Part shown: piece after piece, positions 17,430 to 26,184 of the stretch
How positions within the stretch are numbered: the first letter of the stretch is position 1
Layout: each line of letters opens with the position of its first letter
Source of the DNA: Pseudonocardia sp. DSM 110487
Lineage (GTDB): Bacteria > Actinomycetota > Actinomycetes > Mycobacteriales > Pseudonocardiaceae
Length of the DNA: 64,000 bases
Assembly (NCBI RefSeq): GCF_019468565.1
Contig: NZ_CP080521.1
Coordinates: 6,510,001 to 6,574,000, forward strand
Direction of reading: 5' to 3'
Notes under the pieces: generated by a model
The model's input: the letters and a program-made list of their open reading frames with translations, nothing else
Databases searched by the model: none
Told to the model about the DNA's origin: nothing
Made by a program: the position numbers and the translations under genes

Positions 17430-17939
17430 GTGAACCGCGATCCCGACGAGCGTCCCCAGCCCGACGGCGCGGCGCCCGACGAGTTCGATTCGATCGTGGC
17501 GCTCTGGCGGAACGAGGGGGACGTACCCGAGTGGCCGGACGACGAGGCCAGCAAAGACGAGGGCCCCAAAGACGAGGCCCCCAAGACCGGCACGGCTCCC
17601 GCGGACCTCGACGAGCCCACCGCCACCGCTCCTCAGCCTGCGCCCCCGTCGCCGCCGCGCTCCTACTCACCCCCGACGCTGCCGGAGGACGAGCACTTCG
17701 TCCCGCCGGAGCCACCACCGCTGCCGCGGCTGGGCCCGCCCGCGTTCGTCGGGCTCACCCTGATGGCTCTCGGACTCGTACTGGTCGTCGTGCCCGGCTG
17801 GATGGGCGTCCCCGACCCGTACGGCCTCCCGCTCGGCCTTGTCGGGATGGCGGCCGGCCTCGGCTGGCTGGTGCTGCGCCTGTGGCCCGACCCCCCGGAC
17901 CGCGGCGACGACGGCGACGACGACGGCGCGGTGGTCTGA
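17430..17939 (+). CDS. Hypothetical two-helix membrane protein with acidic Pro-rich N-terminus
   Basis: This 169-residue protein has a long charged and proline-rich cytoplasmic part (contains EASKDEGPKDEAPKTG, a small internal repeat). Two membrane helices follow (FVGLTLMALGLVLVVVPGW and LPLGLVGMAAGLGWLVLRLW), then an acidic tail DRGDDGDDDG. The start is GTG 17430 with an excellent GAGGGAGGAGG ribosome site. By position it could be the counterpart of Rv2183c, but sequence support for that is weak. It is divergent from the acyltransferase gene. Confidence 0.72.
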   Translation: MNRDPDERPQPDGAAPDEFDSIVALWRNEGDVPEWPDDEASKDEGPKDEAPKTGTAPADLDEPTATAPQPAPPSPPRSYSPPTLPEDEHFVPPEPPPLPRLGPPAFVGLTLMALGLVLVVVPGWMGVPDPYGLPLGLVGMAAGLGWLVLRLWPDPPDRGDDGDDDGAVV

Positions 17940-17975
17940 TTCTCGTTCCGACCGACGGCGCGTTCGCCGGAATGG

Positions 17976-18932
17976 TCAGGGGCGGTGCGCGAGCTCCCGG
18001 GCGAGCTGCGCCGCGCCCACAACGGCCGCGGCCTCGCCCAGCTGAGCCGTCCGGATGCGGGCAAGCGGGCGGCGGCCCGCGCCGGTCACCGTGGCCGCGT
18101 AGTGCTCGCGTGCCTCGTCGAGGAAGAGCGGCGCCGAGACCGACACTCCCCCGCCGATCACCACCAGCTCCGGGTCGAACACGTCCGCCACGAGCGCGAG
18201 TCCCTCGCCCAGCCAGCGGGCGAGCTCGTCCATCGCGTCCATCGCCACCGGGTCGCCGTCGCGCGCGGCGCCGGCCACCCGCTGGCCGGTGACCCGGCCC
18301 GGGTCGCCCGTCACGAGCCTGCGCAGCAGCGGCGAGCGGCCGGGGTCGCGGGCGAGCAGCTCGACGGCCGTCGTGGCCAGTGCCGTGCCGCTGCAGTAGC
18401 GCTCCCAGCAGCCGCTCTTCCCGCACGGGCACGGCCTTCCGTCGGGCACCACCCTCAGGTGCCCCAGCTCGGGAGCCACCCCGAACGCGCCCCGGTACAG
18501 CTCACCGTCGATCAGCAGGGCAGAACCGATGCCGGTGCCGAGCGCGATGAACACGACCGTGCCGGCCCCGGACGCGGCGCCGAAGTGCCGCTCGGCGAGC
18601 GCGGCCGCGTTCGCGTCGTGCTCGACGACGACCGGCAGTCCGATCCGGTCGGCGATCCGGTCGGCCACGGGCGCGTCCCGCCAGGACAGGTGCGGCGCGA
18701 ACCGGACGCCCCGCCGGTCCGGCGTGACGAACCCGGCGAGCGCGAGCCCGACCGCCGCGATCCGGTGCCGCGACGAGAGCTCCCCGATCACGCCGGCGAG
18801 CGCCGCCTCGAGAGCGCCCTCGCTGCGGGGCGTCGGGGTGCGCGCGGTGTCGTGGACGTTCCCCTCGGCGTCGACGACACCGGCCCGCACGCTCGTCCCG
18901 CCGACGTCGACGCCGATGGTCAGCACGGTCAT
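17976..18932 (-). CDS. ROK-family sugar kinase (glucokinase-like)
   Basis: This 318-residue kinase begins with the phosphate-binding TIGVDVGGTSVRAGVVD, has VEHDANAAALAE (catalytic Asp) and ALGTGIGSALLIDG. The ROK zinc motif is CPCGKSGCWERYCSG (C-x-C-x4-C) near residue 170. ROK kinases of this type phosphorylate glucose or N-acetyl sugars with ATP. No repressor HTH is present, so it is an enzyme rather than a NagC-type regulator. ATG 18932 is chosen because the longer frame lies inside the neighbouring gene. It follows the small Cys-motif gene by 25 bases on the same strand. Confidence 0.9.
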   Translation of the reverse strand: MTVLTIGVDVGGTSVRAGVVDAEGNVHDTARTPTPRSEGALEAALAGVIGELSSRHRIAAVGLALAGFVTPDRRGVRFAPHLSWRDAPVADRIADRIGLPVVVEHDANAAALAERHFGAASGAGTVVFIALGTGIGSALLIDGELYRGAFGVAPELGHLRVVPDGRPCPCGKSGCWERYCSGTALATTAVELLARDPGRSPLLRRLVTGDPGRVTGQRVAGAARDGDPVAMDAMDELARWLGEGLALVADVFDPELVVIGGGVSVSAPLFLDEAREHYAATVTGAGRRPLARIRTAQLGEAAAVVGAAQLARELAHRP

Positions 18933-18957
18933 GCGGCCGCCGTCGTGCGAATTGCCG

Positions 18958-19317
18958 TCATGAGGATTGCCGTTCGACCCTGATCCGCTGCACTCGGCGC
19001 GAGGGCGGCCGCTCGGCAGCGTCGGCTGCCGCGGGAGCGGGGGCGCCTTCTTCGAGGGCCGTCCGCAGCACGGCCACGAGCCCCGCGGCGTGCTCGGCCA
19101 GCCGCACCGCGAGTTCGGGGCGTTCCCCGCGCAGCGCGGCGATGACGGCGCAGATCGGGCAGGAGGCACACGTGTCGGGTGCGTCGCTCACGGGTTCCCC
19201 GCCCGCTGTGCGCAGCCGGTCGAGCACGGGGTCGATCCGGTCGAGCGCGGCCATGGCGAGCACCCGCAGGTCCTCCCCGATGCCCTCGTGGCCGCCGCAG
19301 CCGTCGGCCGCGGTCAC
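18958..19317 (-). CDS. Small protein with CxxCPxC motif downstream of ArsA ATPase
   Basis: This 119-residue protein is coupled to the ArsA-type ATPase gene by a GTGA overlap (start 19317, ArsA stop 19314-19316), which sets its start. The middle holds CASCPICAVIAALRGERPE, giving three closely spaced cysteines able to bind metal or form a disulphide. This is followed by an amphipathic helix and a basic tail. I do not recognise the family. The frame continues upstream only as a shadow of the ATPase gene. Co-translation suggests it works with that ATPase, which is inference. Confidence 0.7.
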   Translation of the reverse strand: MTAADGCGGHEGIGEDLRVLAMAALDRIDPVLDRLRTAGGEPVSDAPDTCASCPICAVIAALRGERPELAVRLAEHAAGLVAVLRTALEEGAPAPAAADAAERPPSRRVQRIRVERQSS

Positions 19318-20537
19318 CGGAGCCAGACCGCGGGGTCGGGGACGAAGGCGACACACAGGTCGTCGCCCGCGACGTGGGCGCTCGTGACCGTGCAGCGGCG
19401 CAGCACGGACGGCAGCGCGATCATGCGGCGCGTGCCGCCGGTGGTGACGGCGAGGTCGTCGTCGAGCCGGACGAGGTCCACCGGCCCGCTGGCGACGCCG
19501 GGCAGCCGCAGGACCAGCTCGAACGCCGAATCGAGCGATGTCCCGCTGCCGGCTGTCCGGTTCACCTGCAGCAGCGGCGCGGCCGGGGTGACCGCCGGGG
19601 CGACCGGGTCGTCGGCGCCGTAGAGGCCGACGGCGAGTTCGCGCAGCGCGGCCAGCCCTGTCGGTTCGGCGGCGGTGTGCTCGGCCACCTGCAGCGGCAT
19701 CGGCAGCGCCTCGAGCTCGGCGAGCACCGCGGTCTGCTCGGCGTACCGATCGCGCAGCCAGCGGCCCGCGGGCCCGCGCAGCGACGACGGCGCCTCGGGC
19801 ACGATCCGGTTGGCGACCAGCCCGTCCACCCGCAGGCCGTGCAGCGCCAGCGCGGTGAGGGTGCGGCGGGTCTCCGCGGCCACCACCCGCTCCGGGGTGA
19901 GCACGAGCCGGATCGACGTCGTGTCCTGGTCGGCGAGCAGCCGGCGCAGCCCGTGCAACTGCTCGGCGAGTGCGTCCAGCGCGCCGATCGCGCGGTCCCA
20001 TGCCGGCTGCGCGTCGCGGCCGGCGGCGAGCCCGCTGATCAGGCCACGGACGGCCCTGCGGTGGGGCGGGAACAGCCGCTCGAGGTACGTCGAGAGCGCT
20101 TCGGGCAGGCCGAGCAGCCGCAGCGTCTCCGCGGTGGGCCCGCAGTCGACGACCACGACCTCCCACAGCCCGCTCTCGGCGAGGCGGCGCACCTCCCCCA
20201 GTGCGAGCAGGTCCTCGACACCGGGCAGCACCGTGAGCTCGTCGGCCATCAGCTCGTCGACGCCCGCGCCTGCCATCAGCGTGCCGAGGTGGTCCTGGAG
20301 CCGGGCCCATGCGCCGTCAAGCAGCGTCCGCGTGTCGACGTGCGCGGCGTAGAGGCCGGGGTCGAGCTCCGTGGGCTCTCCGCCCAGCTCGGATTCGAAC
20401 GCGTCCCCGAGCGAGTGCGCGGGGTCGGTGGAGACCGCCAGCACCTTGCGGCCGGAGCGCGCGAGGTGGGCGGCGGTGGCCGCGGCGAGGGTGGTCTTGC
20501 CGACGCCTCCCTTGCCGGTGAACAGGACGACGCGCAC
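19314..20537 (-). CDS. ArsA/GET3-type ATPase (Rv2184c-like)
   Basis: This 407-residue deviant P-loop ATPase has MRVVLFTGKGGVGKTTLAAA (Walker A, residues 8-16), the STDPAHSLGDAF switch I and VVVVDCGPTAETLRLLGLP switch II. These identify the ArsA/GET3 superfamily. No arsenic genes are nearby, and the protein is the orthologue of Rv2184c, whose role is not established. Membrane-protein handling or a cell-envelope function are possibilities. The C-terminal third is a beta-rich extension. It is the first of three closely packed minus-strand genes (ATPase, Cys-motif protein, ROK kinase). Confidence 0.9.
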   Translation of the reverse strand: MRVVLFTGKGGVGKTTLAAATAAHLARSGRKVLAVSTDPAHSLGDAFESELGGEPTELDPGLYAAHVDTRTLLDGAWARLQDHLGTLMAGAGVDELMADELTVLPGVEDLLALGEVRRLAESGLWEVVVVDCGPTAETLRLLGLPEALSTYLERLFPPHRRAVRGLISGLAAGRDAQPAWDRAIGALDALAEQLHGLRRLLADQDTTSIRLVLTPERVVAAETRRTLTALALHGLRVDGLVANRIVPEAPSSLRGPAGRWLRDRYAEQTAVLAELEALPMPLQVAEHTAAEPTGLAALRELAVGLYGADDPVAPAVTPAAPLLQVNRTAGSGTSLDSAFELVLRLPGVASGPVDLVRLDDDLAVTTGGTRRMIALPSVLRRCTVTSAHVAGDDLCVAFVPDPAVWLR

Positions 20538-20574
20538 GACCGGGAAGGGTAATCGCGGGATCAGGCCGGGGCCG

Positions 20575-21015
20575 TCACGGGGCGCTCTCGACCCGCCGCT
20601 TCAGCCCCTTGAGCGCCGTATCGATGATCACCTTCTCCGCCTTGCGGCGCAGCATGCCGATCATCGGGATGTTCAGGTCGACGGCGAGCGAGTAGGTCAC
20701 GGTGGTCTCCCCCTCCGTGCCTGCCAGGGTGTACGAGCCGTTCTGCGCCTTCTGGATCTGCCCCTTCACCAGCGTCCAGCTCACCGAACGGCCGTCGGGC
20801 GCCCAGTGGTAGTCGAGGGTGTAGGAGTCCTTGATCGGGCCGGCGTCCATCGTGAACCGGACCCGCTCGGCGCGCCCGTCGTCGCCGCTGCTGAGCACCT
20901 CCACGCTCTTCACCTGCGAGGCCCAATCGGGATAGGCGGGGAAGTCGGCGATCACGGCCATCACGCGCTCCGGCGGCGCGGCGATGGTGATCGAGGAGGT
21001 CGTAGCGTCGGCCAT
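20575..21015 (-). CDS. SRPBCC (START-like) ligand-binding protein, Rv2185c-like
   Basis: This 146-residue protein has the polyketide cyclase/dehydrase (SRPBCC) fold: SSITIAAPPERVMAVIADFPAYPDW at the N-terminus, an internal KDSYTLDYHWAPDG strand pair and a long C-terminal helix (LRRKAEKVIIDTALKGLKRRVES). It corresponds to M. tuberculosis Rv2185c. Such proteins bind hydrophobic ligands in a helix-grip pocket; the ligand here is unknown. ATG 21015 starts just before the first strand. It lies 37 bases upstream of the ArsA-type gene on the same strand, so co-transcription is likely. Confidence 0.87.
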   Translation of the reverse strand: MADATTSSITIAAPPERVMAVIADFPAYPDWASQVKSVEVLSSGDDGRAERVRFTMDAGPIKDSYTLDYHWAPDGRSVSWTLVKGQIQKAQNGSYTLAGTEGETTVTYSLAVDLNIPMIGMLRRKAEKVIIDTALKGLKRRVESAP

Positions 21016-21037
21016 GGCGGGCACGTTACCGGGGGGT

Positions 21038-21826
21038 TCACCAGCGGAGCACGTATGGAGTGCCGGTGGCGCGGAAGTGGCCGACGTTGACGCATTCGGT
21101 GCGTCCCACGCGCACCCGCGGCGCGAGCGGCTGGTGGACGTGCCCGAAGAACGCCGCGCGTGGCCGGTCCCGGTGCACGACGTCCAGCAGCGCCGGCGAT
21201 GACGCCTCGGCCCGGCGCGTGACGACGTCGAACGCGAGCTCCGCAATGGCCGGCGGCACGTGGCTGCACAGCACGTCGACGCGGGCCAAGGCCTTGACGG
21301 CCGCGGTGAACTCCGCTGTCCGCAGCAGGTGCGGCGTCCAGGGGCCACCCGCGCGCGGCTCGACGCCCGGTGGCAGCGGCACGCCGCCGACGAACCCGAA
21401 CCGCAGGTCGCCGATCTCCAGCACCTGGCCGTCGGCGAGCGTGAGCCCAGGACCGGCGTAGCGCGGCCACAGCCGGGGCATGTCGACGTTGCCGGGGATC
21501 GCGTAGGTCGGCGCGGTGAGCGCACCGAAGAGCCGGTCGTACTGCTCCCGCACGGCGTCCTCCACGACGGCGGGCGCGTCGGGCACCCGCGCCCACGCGT
21601 CCCGGACGAAGCGGATCAACGCGTCGCGCTCACCGGCCGTGCGGAGGCGGCCGAACTCGGTGCTCACCTCGGGGCCGAGCACGCGCCCGAGGATGCCGCC
21701 CGCCGGGTCGCGGTAGTCGACGTAGTCGATGAGATCGCCGAGGACGACGAGCGCGTCTGCCCCGTCACCCGCCCGTGCGAGGGCGTCGGAGGCGCCGTGC
21801 ACGTCGGAGACCACGTGCACCCGCAT
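21038..21826 (-). CDS. Calcineurin-like metallophosphoesterase
   Basis: This 262-residue phosphoesterase has all the metal-binding motifs: VVSDVHG (D-x-H), VVLGDLIDYVD (GD-x-x-D), GNVDMP at the GNHD position (the usual His is replaced by Val), CSHVPP, and FFGHVHQPLAPR (GH-x-H). The lost His of GNHD is unusual and may reduce or change activity. The start is ATG 21826, where the sequence begins MRVHVVSDVHG. It sits between two SRPBCC genes on the same strand with gaps of 22 and 10 bases, suggesting one operon. The substrate is unknown. Confidence 0.87.
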   Translation of the reverse strand: MRVHVVSDVHGASDALARAGDGADALVVLGDLIDYVDYRDPAGGILGRVLGPEVSTEFGRLRTAGERDALIRFVRDAWARVPDAPAVVEDAVREQYDRLFGALTAPTYAIPGNVDMPRLWPRYAGPGLTLADGQVLEIGDLRFGFVGGVPLPPGVEPRAGGPWTPHLLRTAEFTAAVKALARVDVLCSHVPPAIAELAFDVVTRRAEASSPALLDVVHRDRPRAAFFGHVHQPLAPRVRVGRTECVNVGHFRATGTPYVLRW

Positions 21827-21836
21827 GGGATCAACG

Positions 21837-22232
21837 CTACCGGGGCGGCGGCTCCCCCGGCTCCCGGCCCGCTTCGAGCCGCTCCTTGCACGCGAACGCG
21901 ATGGCCTTGGCGGCGCGCTGGCGCCTGCCCACCTCGGCGGCCGCGCGCCGCGGCGGCGCCGGACGCGGCAGCCCGTCCGGGCCCTGCGGGTCGGCACGCA
22001 GGTAGTAGTGCAGGAGAGTGCCGTCGAGCACCGGCTCGAGCCACACCTCCATGCTCCCGACGAGCGCGCCGCGCACCGTCCACCGCATGCCCTGCACGCC
22101 GCGGTCGGTCATGACCTCCAGCTCCAGGTCGGGCCACAACCGCTGCCACCGGGAGGGCAATGCGAACTCCGCCGCCACCACCGAGGGCGGCACCGCGAGG
22201 AACGTCTCGTCCACCACATCCACCGACGCCAC
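21837..22232 (-). CDS. Second SRPBCC-fold protein (polyketide cyclase/dehydrase family)
   Basis: This 131-residue protein begins VDVVDETFLAVPPSVVAAEFALPSRW, a typical first strand and helix of the SRPBCC fold. It has WTVRGALVGSMEVWLEPVLDG and LLHYYLRADP strands, then a basic C-terminal helix and proline-rich tail. It is probably the counterpart of Rv2186c. It is the first gene of the unit leading to the phosphoesterase and the second SRPBCC gene. It is divergent from fadD15, with 90 bases between starts. Confidence 0.8.
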   Translation of the reverse strand: MASVDVVDETFLAVPPSVVAAEFALPSRWQRLWPDLELEVMTDRGVQGMRWTVRGALVGSMEVWLEPVLDGTLLHYYLRADPQGPDGLPRPAPPRRAAAEVGRRQRAAKAIAFACKERLEAGREPGEPPPR

Positions 22233-22322
22233 GGCGCGAGCCTAATGAACAGGTCCTGCCGACCACGCCTACTCCGAGGTAGGTTTCGGGAAACGGGAGC
22301 CAGTGCCGGCCAGGAGGACACC

Positions 22323-24146
22323 GTGCGCGAGTACAGCGTTCCAGCCACGTTCCGCGTGGGTGACGAGGAGAACCTCCTCGACGTGGTTTACGCGAACGCC
22401 GACGAGCACGGGTCGGTGGTCGTGTACCGGCGCCAGGACACCCCTGGCGAGTGGTCGGACGTCACAGGCGCGCAGTTCGCCGACGAGGTCGTGGCGGTGG
22501 CCCGCGGCCTGATCGCCGCCGGCGTACGCCCCGGCGACCGCGTTGCGCTCCTCTCACGCACCCGCTACGAGTGGACCCTGATCGACTACGCGATCCTCGC
22601 GACGGGCGCGGCCACCGTGCCGATCTACGAGACGTCGTCTGCCGATCAGATCCGCTGGATCCTGTCCGACTCCGATGCGGTCGCCGCGATCGTCGAGTCC
22701 GGCAAGCACACCAGGCTGGTCGAGAGCGTGCGTGCCGAGTGCCCGGGCGTGCGGAACGTCTGGCAGATCGAGCCGTCCGACGGCGGGCCGGGTGCCGTCG
22801 ACGCGCTCGTGGCGCTGGGCGCGGACACCCCCGCCGACGAGGTGCGGGCCCGCAGCGCAGGCGTGAGCGCCGACGACCTCGCCACCCTGATCTACACCTC
22901 GGGCACCACCGGCCGCCCCAAGGGCTGCGAGCTGACCCACCGCAACCTGGTCAGCGAGGTCAAAGGCGCCGTCAGCATGCTGCCGGAGCTGCTGTCCGAC
23001 CGCGGCTCGGTGCTGCTGTTCCTGCCGCTCGCGCACGTGTTCGGCAAGGTCATCCAGTGCGGCGCCCTCTACACGCGCACGGTCGTGGGGCACACGCCCG
23101 ACGTGCGGCAGCTCCTGCCCGACCTCGCCTCGTTCCAGCCGACGTTCCTCCTCTCCGCGCCACGCGTGTTCGAGAAGGTGTTCAACAGCGCGCGCCAGCG
23201 CGCCCACGACAGCGGCAAGGGCCGGATCTTCGACATGGCCGCCGACACCGCCATCGCCTGGAGCCGCGCCAAGGACACCGGCGGACCCGGCCTCGCCCTC
23301 CGCCTCCAGCACGCGCTCTTCGACCGGCTGGTCTACGGCAAGCTGCGGGCGGTCGTCGGCGGGAAGGTGGTGGCCGCGGTGTCCGGTGCGGCCCCGCTCG
23401 GCGAGCGCCTCGGGCACTTCTTCCGCGGCATCGGCCTGCCGGTCCTCGAGGGCTACGGGCTCACCGAGACCACAGCGGGCGTCACGCTCAACGCGCTCGG
23501 CGCCCAGCGCATCGGCACCGTCGGGCGGCCGCTGCCTGCCCAATCCGTCCGGATCGCCGACGACGGCGAGGTGCTGCTCAAGGGCCCGATCATCTTCCGC
23601 AGGTACTGGAAGAACGAGGCCGCCACCGCCGAGGCGCTCGAGGACGGCTGGTTCCACACCGGCGACATCGGCGAGCTCGACGACGCCGGCTTCCTGCGGA
23701 TCACCGGCCGGAAGAAGGAGCTCATCGTCACGGCCGGGGGCAAGAACGTCGCCCCGGCCGTACTGGAGGACCGGCTGCGCGCCCACCCGCTGATCAGCCA
23801 GTGCATGGTCGTCGGCGACGGGCAGCCGTTCATCGGCGCGCTCGTCACGATCGACGCGGAGGCCCTGCCCGGCTGGCTCGAGCGCGCCGGCAAGCCCGTC
23901 GGCACGCCCATCACCGACCTCGTCGACGACCCCGACCTGCGCGGCGAGATCGCACACGCGGTCGAGGACGCCAACAAGGCCGTGTCACGGGCGGAGCAGA
24001 TCCGCGAGTTCCGCATCCTCCCGGTGGACTTCACGGAGGCGGGCGGTGAGATGACGCCCACCATGAAGGTCAAGCGCGCGGTCGTGGCCAAGACGTTCGC
24101 CACCGACATCGCGAGCATCTACAGCGGGGCGAAGGCCCCTGCCTGA
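22323..24146 (+). CDS. fadD15: Long-chain fatty-acid-CoA ligase, FadD15-like
   Basis: This 607-residue ANL-superfamily ligase activates long-chain fatty acids to acyl-CoA with ATP. The P-loop motif YTSGTTGRPKGCELTH is near residues 193-208. GYGLTETTAG, DGWFHTGDIGELDDAGFLRITG and GRKKELIVTAGGKNV carry the remaining adenylation core motifs, and the C-terminal domain has the catalytic Lys region (TPTMKVKRAVV). GTG 22323 is chosen for its AGGAGGA site 6-7 bases upstream; the frame upstream is a shadow. Synteny matches Rv2187. In M. tuberculosis pimB follows fadD15; here a 13-kb selenium island intervenes. Confidence 0.94.
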   Translation: MREYSVPATFRVGDEENLLDVVYANADEHGSVVVYRRQDTPGEWSDVTGAQFADEVVAVARGLIAAGVRPGDRVALLSRTRYEWTLIDYAILATGAATVPIYETSSADQIRWILSDSDAVAAIVESGKHTRLVESVRAECPGVRNVWQIEPSDGGPGAVDALVALGADTPADEVRARSAGVSADDLATLIYTSGTTGRPKGCELTHRNLVSEVKGAVSMLPELLSDRGSVLLFLPLAHVFGKVIQCGALYTRTVVGHTPDVRQLLPDLASFQPTFLLSAPRVFEKVFNSARQRAHDSGKGRIFDMAADTAIAWSRAKDTGGPGLALRLQHALFDRLVYGKLRAVVGGKVVAAVSGAAPLGERLGHFFRGIGLPVLEGYGLTETTAGVTLNALGAQRIGTVGRPLPAQSVRIADDGEVLLKGPIIFRRYWKNEAATAEALEDGWFHTGDIGELDDAGFLRITGRKKELIVTAGGKNVAPAVLEDRLRAHPLISQCMVVGDGQPFIGALVTIDAEALPGWLERAGKPVGTPITDLVDDPDLRGEIAHAVEDANKAVSRAEQIREFRILPVDFTEAGGEMTPTMKVKRAVVAKTFATDIASIYSGAKAPA

Positions 24147-24153
24147 CCTGGGG

Positions 24154-24309
24154 TCAGAAATAGTGACTGCGGGGACCGACGGCGCGGCCGGTGCTGCCCA
24201 GCAGCATCAGGACGACTCCGACGATCAGCAGGATCCCACCGAGGTAGGTCAGTAGCTGGATCCCGAGCAGCCAGCCCAGTACCAACAGGATCACGCCGAG
24301 AACAATCAC
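24154..24309 (-). CDS. DUF6131-like small membrane protein
   Basis: This 51-residue protein begins MIVLGVILLVLGWLLG, has a second hydrophobic helix (LGGILLIVGVVLMLLG), and ends GRAVGPRSHYF. This two-helix form with a conserved (R)xHYF/Y end is the DUF6131 pattern. GTG 24309 has a perfect GAGGAGGAAAC ribosome site. It converges on fadD15 with seven bases between the stops. The function is unknown. Confidence 0.82.
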   Translation of the reverse strand: MIVLGVILLVLGWLLGIQLLTYLGGILLIVGVVLMLLGSTGRAVGPRSHYF

Positions 24310-24408
24310 GTTTCCTCCTCGTCCCGATCGCCCGGCCGACGGTGTGGCCGGCGGAAACGATCGGACCAGCGCAGGAGTACCCGGCTGTTTTCCAGGCAAT
24401 CGGGCGGT

Positions 24409-26184
24409 TCAGCGAACCCGGTGGGTGAGCTCGTCCGTCCGCTGTGTACGGCCGGTGCGCGCGAGGTGCTCCAGCAGCGGCACCGCGACCCGGCGGGTGG
24501 TACCGAGTGCCCGGCGGGCCTCGCTGAGCGTGAACGTCGGCCCGGCCCCGCGGAGCAGGTCCACCGCCCGGTCTGGCGCGTCCGGCAACAACACGACGCC
24601 GTCCGCGATCGCGACCAGCTCGCCCGCCCGGACCAGCGCGGCCAGCTCGCGCGGGCCGAGGCCGAGCTCGGCGAGCCGGTCGGCCTCCGGGGCGCGGAAC
24701 GGGTTCGCGGTGAGGTCGGCGCGCAGCTTCTCCAGCGCTGCGCGGACCGGCTCTGGGAGCCCGCGGGCGCCGCCCAGGTGGACGCGGCCGTCGCGCAGCT
24801 GGAGGGTCCTGGTGCCCGCGGCGGTGAGCACGGCGGCGACCAGCCCCGGCGTGGGCAGGTCCGCGGCGCGCCGGGCGGCCTCCATGGTGAGTCCGGGGTC
24901 GAGGGGCTCGGCGGCGTCGTGAGCGCGGACCGCGGCGGCGAGCGCGTCGACCGCCTCGTTCGCGCGCCCAGGCGCGACCAGCCATCCGTCGGCGACGACC
25001 GCGTCCACCTCGGCACGGGCCACACCCATCGCCGCAAGATCCGCGATCCGGACGATGCCGCGGCGACGCAGCTCACCGGCCGCGGTGCCCACGTCGGGCT
25101 CTGCGAGCTCGGCGGCCCGGCGCGCCGCCGCCCCGCGACGGCGCAGCGCGGGCGGAAGCACGTCGAGCACCTCGACGCCGGCCACGACGGCCCGGCGGCC
25201 CGGGTCCCGCAGCACCGCCCGGTCCCCGATCCGCAGCGGCAGCCGGCGTTCGGGCCGCAGCCGGGCGAACCCCGGGGCCAGCGGACGGACGTGCACCGCG
25301 ACCGCCGCCGAGCCGACGTGCAGCATCACCTCACGCGGCAGCGAGCCCGGTTCCGTGCCGCGAACTCCGCGCAGGGCCGCGTCGAACTCGGCGGGCGCGA
25401 GCCATGTACCCGGGGTGAGCAGCGCGTCGCCACGGCTGGCCGCCTCGCGCGGGACTCCGCGCAGGTTCACCGCGATCCGCGCCACCCCGCGCGCTTCCTC
25501 GACCGGTCGGCCGAGGCTCTGCAGCCCTCGGACGTGCACCCGACGACCGGCCAGCTCCAACTCGTCGTCCACGCGGATCGTGCCCGCGCCGAGCGTGCCC
25601 GTGACGACCGTGCCCGCACCCCGGATGCTGAACGCGCGATCGACCCACAGCCGCACGTCGGCACGCGGATCGGGCTCGGAGACCCCGGTGACAAGGTGGT
25701 CGAGGGCGGCGCGCAGTGCGTCGAGGCCCTCGCCGCGGGGCGCGCAGACCTCCACCACGCCGGGCACGCCGAGCGACGAGCGGGCGAGCTCGGCGAGCGC
25801 GTCCTCCCGAGCCGGCTCCGGATCGAGCAGATCGCACCGCGTGATCACGAGCAGGCCGTGCTCGACCCCGAGTGCGTCCAGCGCGTCGAGGTGCTCGGCC
25901 GACTGCGGCATCCACCCCTCGTCGGCGGCGACCACGACGAGCGCCGCCGGTACGGGGCCTGCCCCGGCGAGCATCGTCGTCACGAACCGCTCGTGCCCCG
26001 GCACGTCGACGAAGGCGAGGTCGGTGCCCGACGGCAGGCGGGTCCATGCGAACCCCAGATCGATCGTGAGCCCCCGGCGCCGCTCCTCGGCAAGCCGGTC
26101 GGGCTCCATGCCGGTCAGGGCGCGGACCAGCGTCGACTTGCCGTGGTCGACGTGCCCTGCCGTGGCCACCACGCGACTGGTCAC
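24409..26184 (-). CDS. selB: Selenocysteine-specific elongation factor
   Basis: This 591-residue translation factor delivers Sec-tRNA to UGA codons marked by a SECIS. The EF-Tu-like GTPase domain has TAGHVDHGKSTLV (G1, about residues 8-20), RRGLTIDLGFAW (G2), DVPGHERFVTTM (G3) and VITRCDLLD (G4-like). Beta-barrel domains follow, then C-terminal winged helices (including LGTTRRVAVPLLEHLARTG) that bind SECIS RNA. GTG 26184 overlaps the selA stop as GTGA, so the genes are translationally coupled; an ATG at 26205 inside selA is less likely. Length is normal for bacterial SelB. Confidence 0.96.
   Translation of the reverse strand: MTSRVVATAGHVDHGKSTLVRALTGMEPDRLAEERRRGLTIDLGFAWTRLPSGTDLAFVDVPGHERFVTTMLAGAGPVPAALVVVAADEGWMPQSAEHLDALDALGVEHGLLVITRCDLLDPEPAREDALAELARSSLGVPGVVEVCAPRGEGLDALRAALDHLVTGVSEPDPRADVRLWVDRAFSIRGAGTVVTGTLGAGTIRVDDELELAGRRVHVRGLQSLGRPVEEARGVARIAVNLRGVPREAASRGDALLTPGTWLAPAEFDAALRGVRGTEPGSLPREVMLHVGSAAVAVHVRPLAPGFARLRPERRLPLRIGDRAVLRDPGRRAVVAGVEVLDVLPPALRRRGAAARRAAELAEPDVGTAAGELRRRGIVRIADLAAMGVARAEVDAVVADGWLVAPGRANEAVDALAAAVRAHDAAEPLDPGLTMEAARRAADLPTPGLVAAVLTAAGTRTLQLRDGRVHLGGARGLPEPVRAALEKLRADLTANPFRAPEADRLAELGLGPRELAALVRAGELVAIADGVVLLPDAPDRAVDLLRGAGPTFTLSEARRALGTTRRVAVPLLEHLARTGRTQRTDELTHRVR

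Noticed and set aside
19314..19317. GTGA junction at the ArsA stop as a frameshift between one longer gene
   Set aside because: Both proteins have sensible independent ends, and four-base overlaps recur at many operon junctions in the window, so this is normal coupling.
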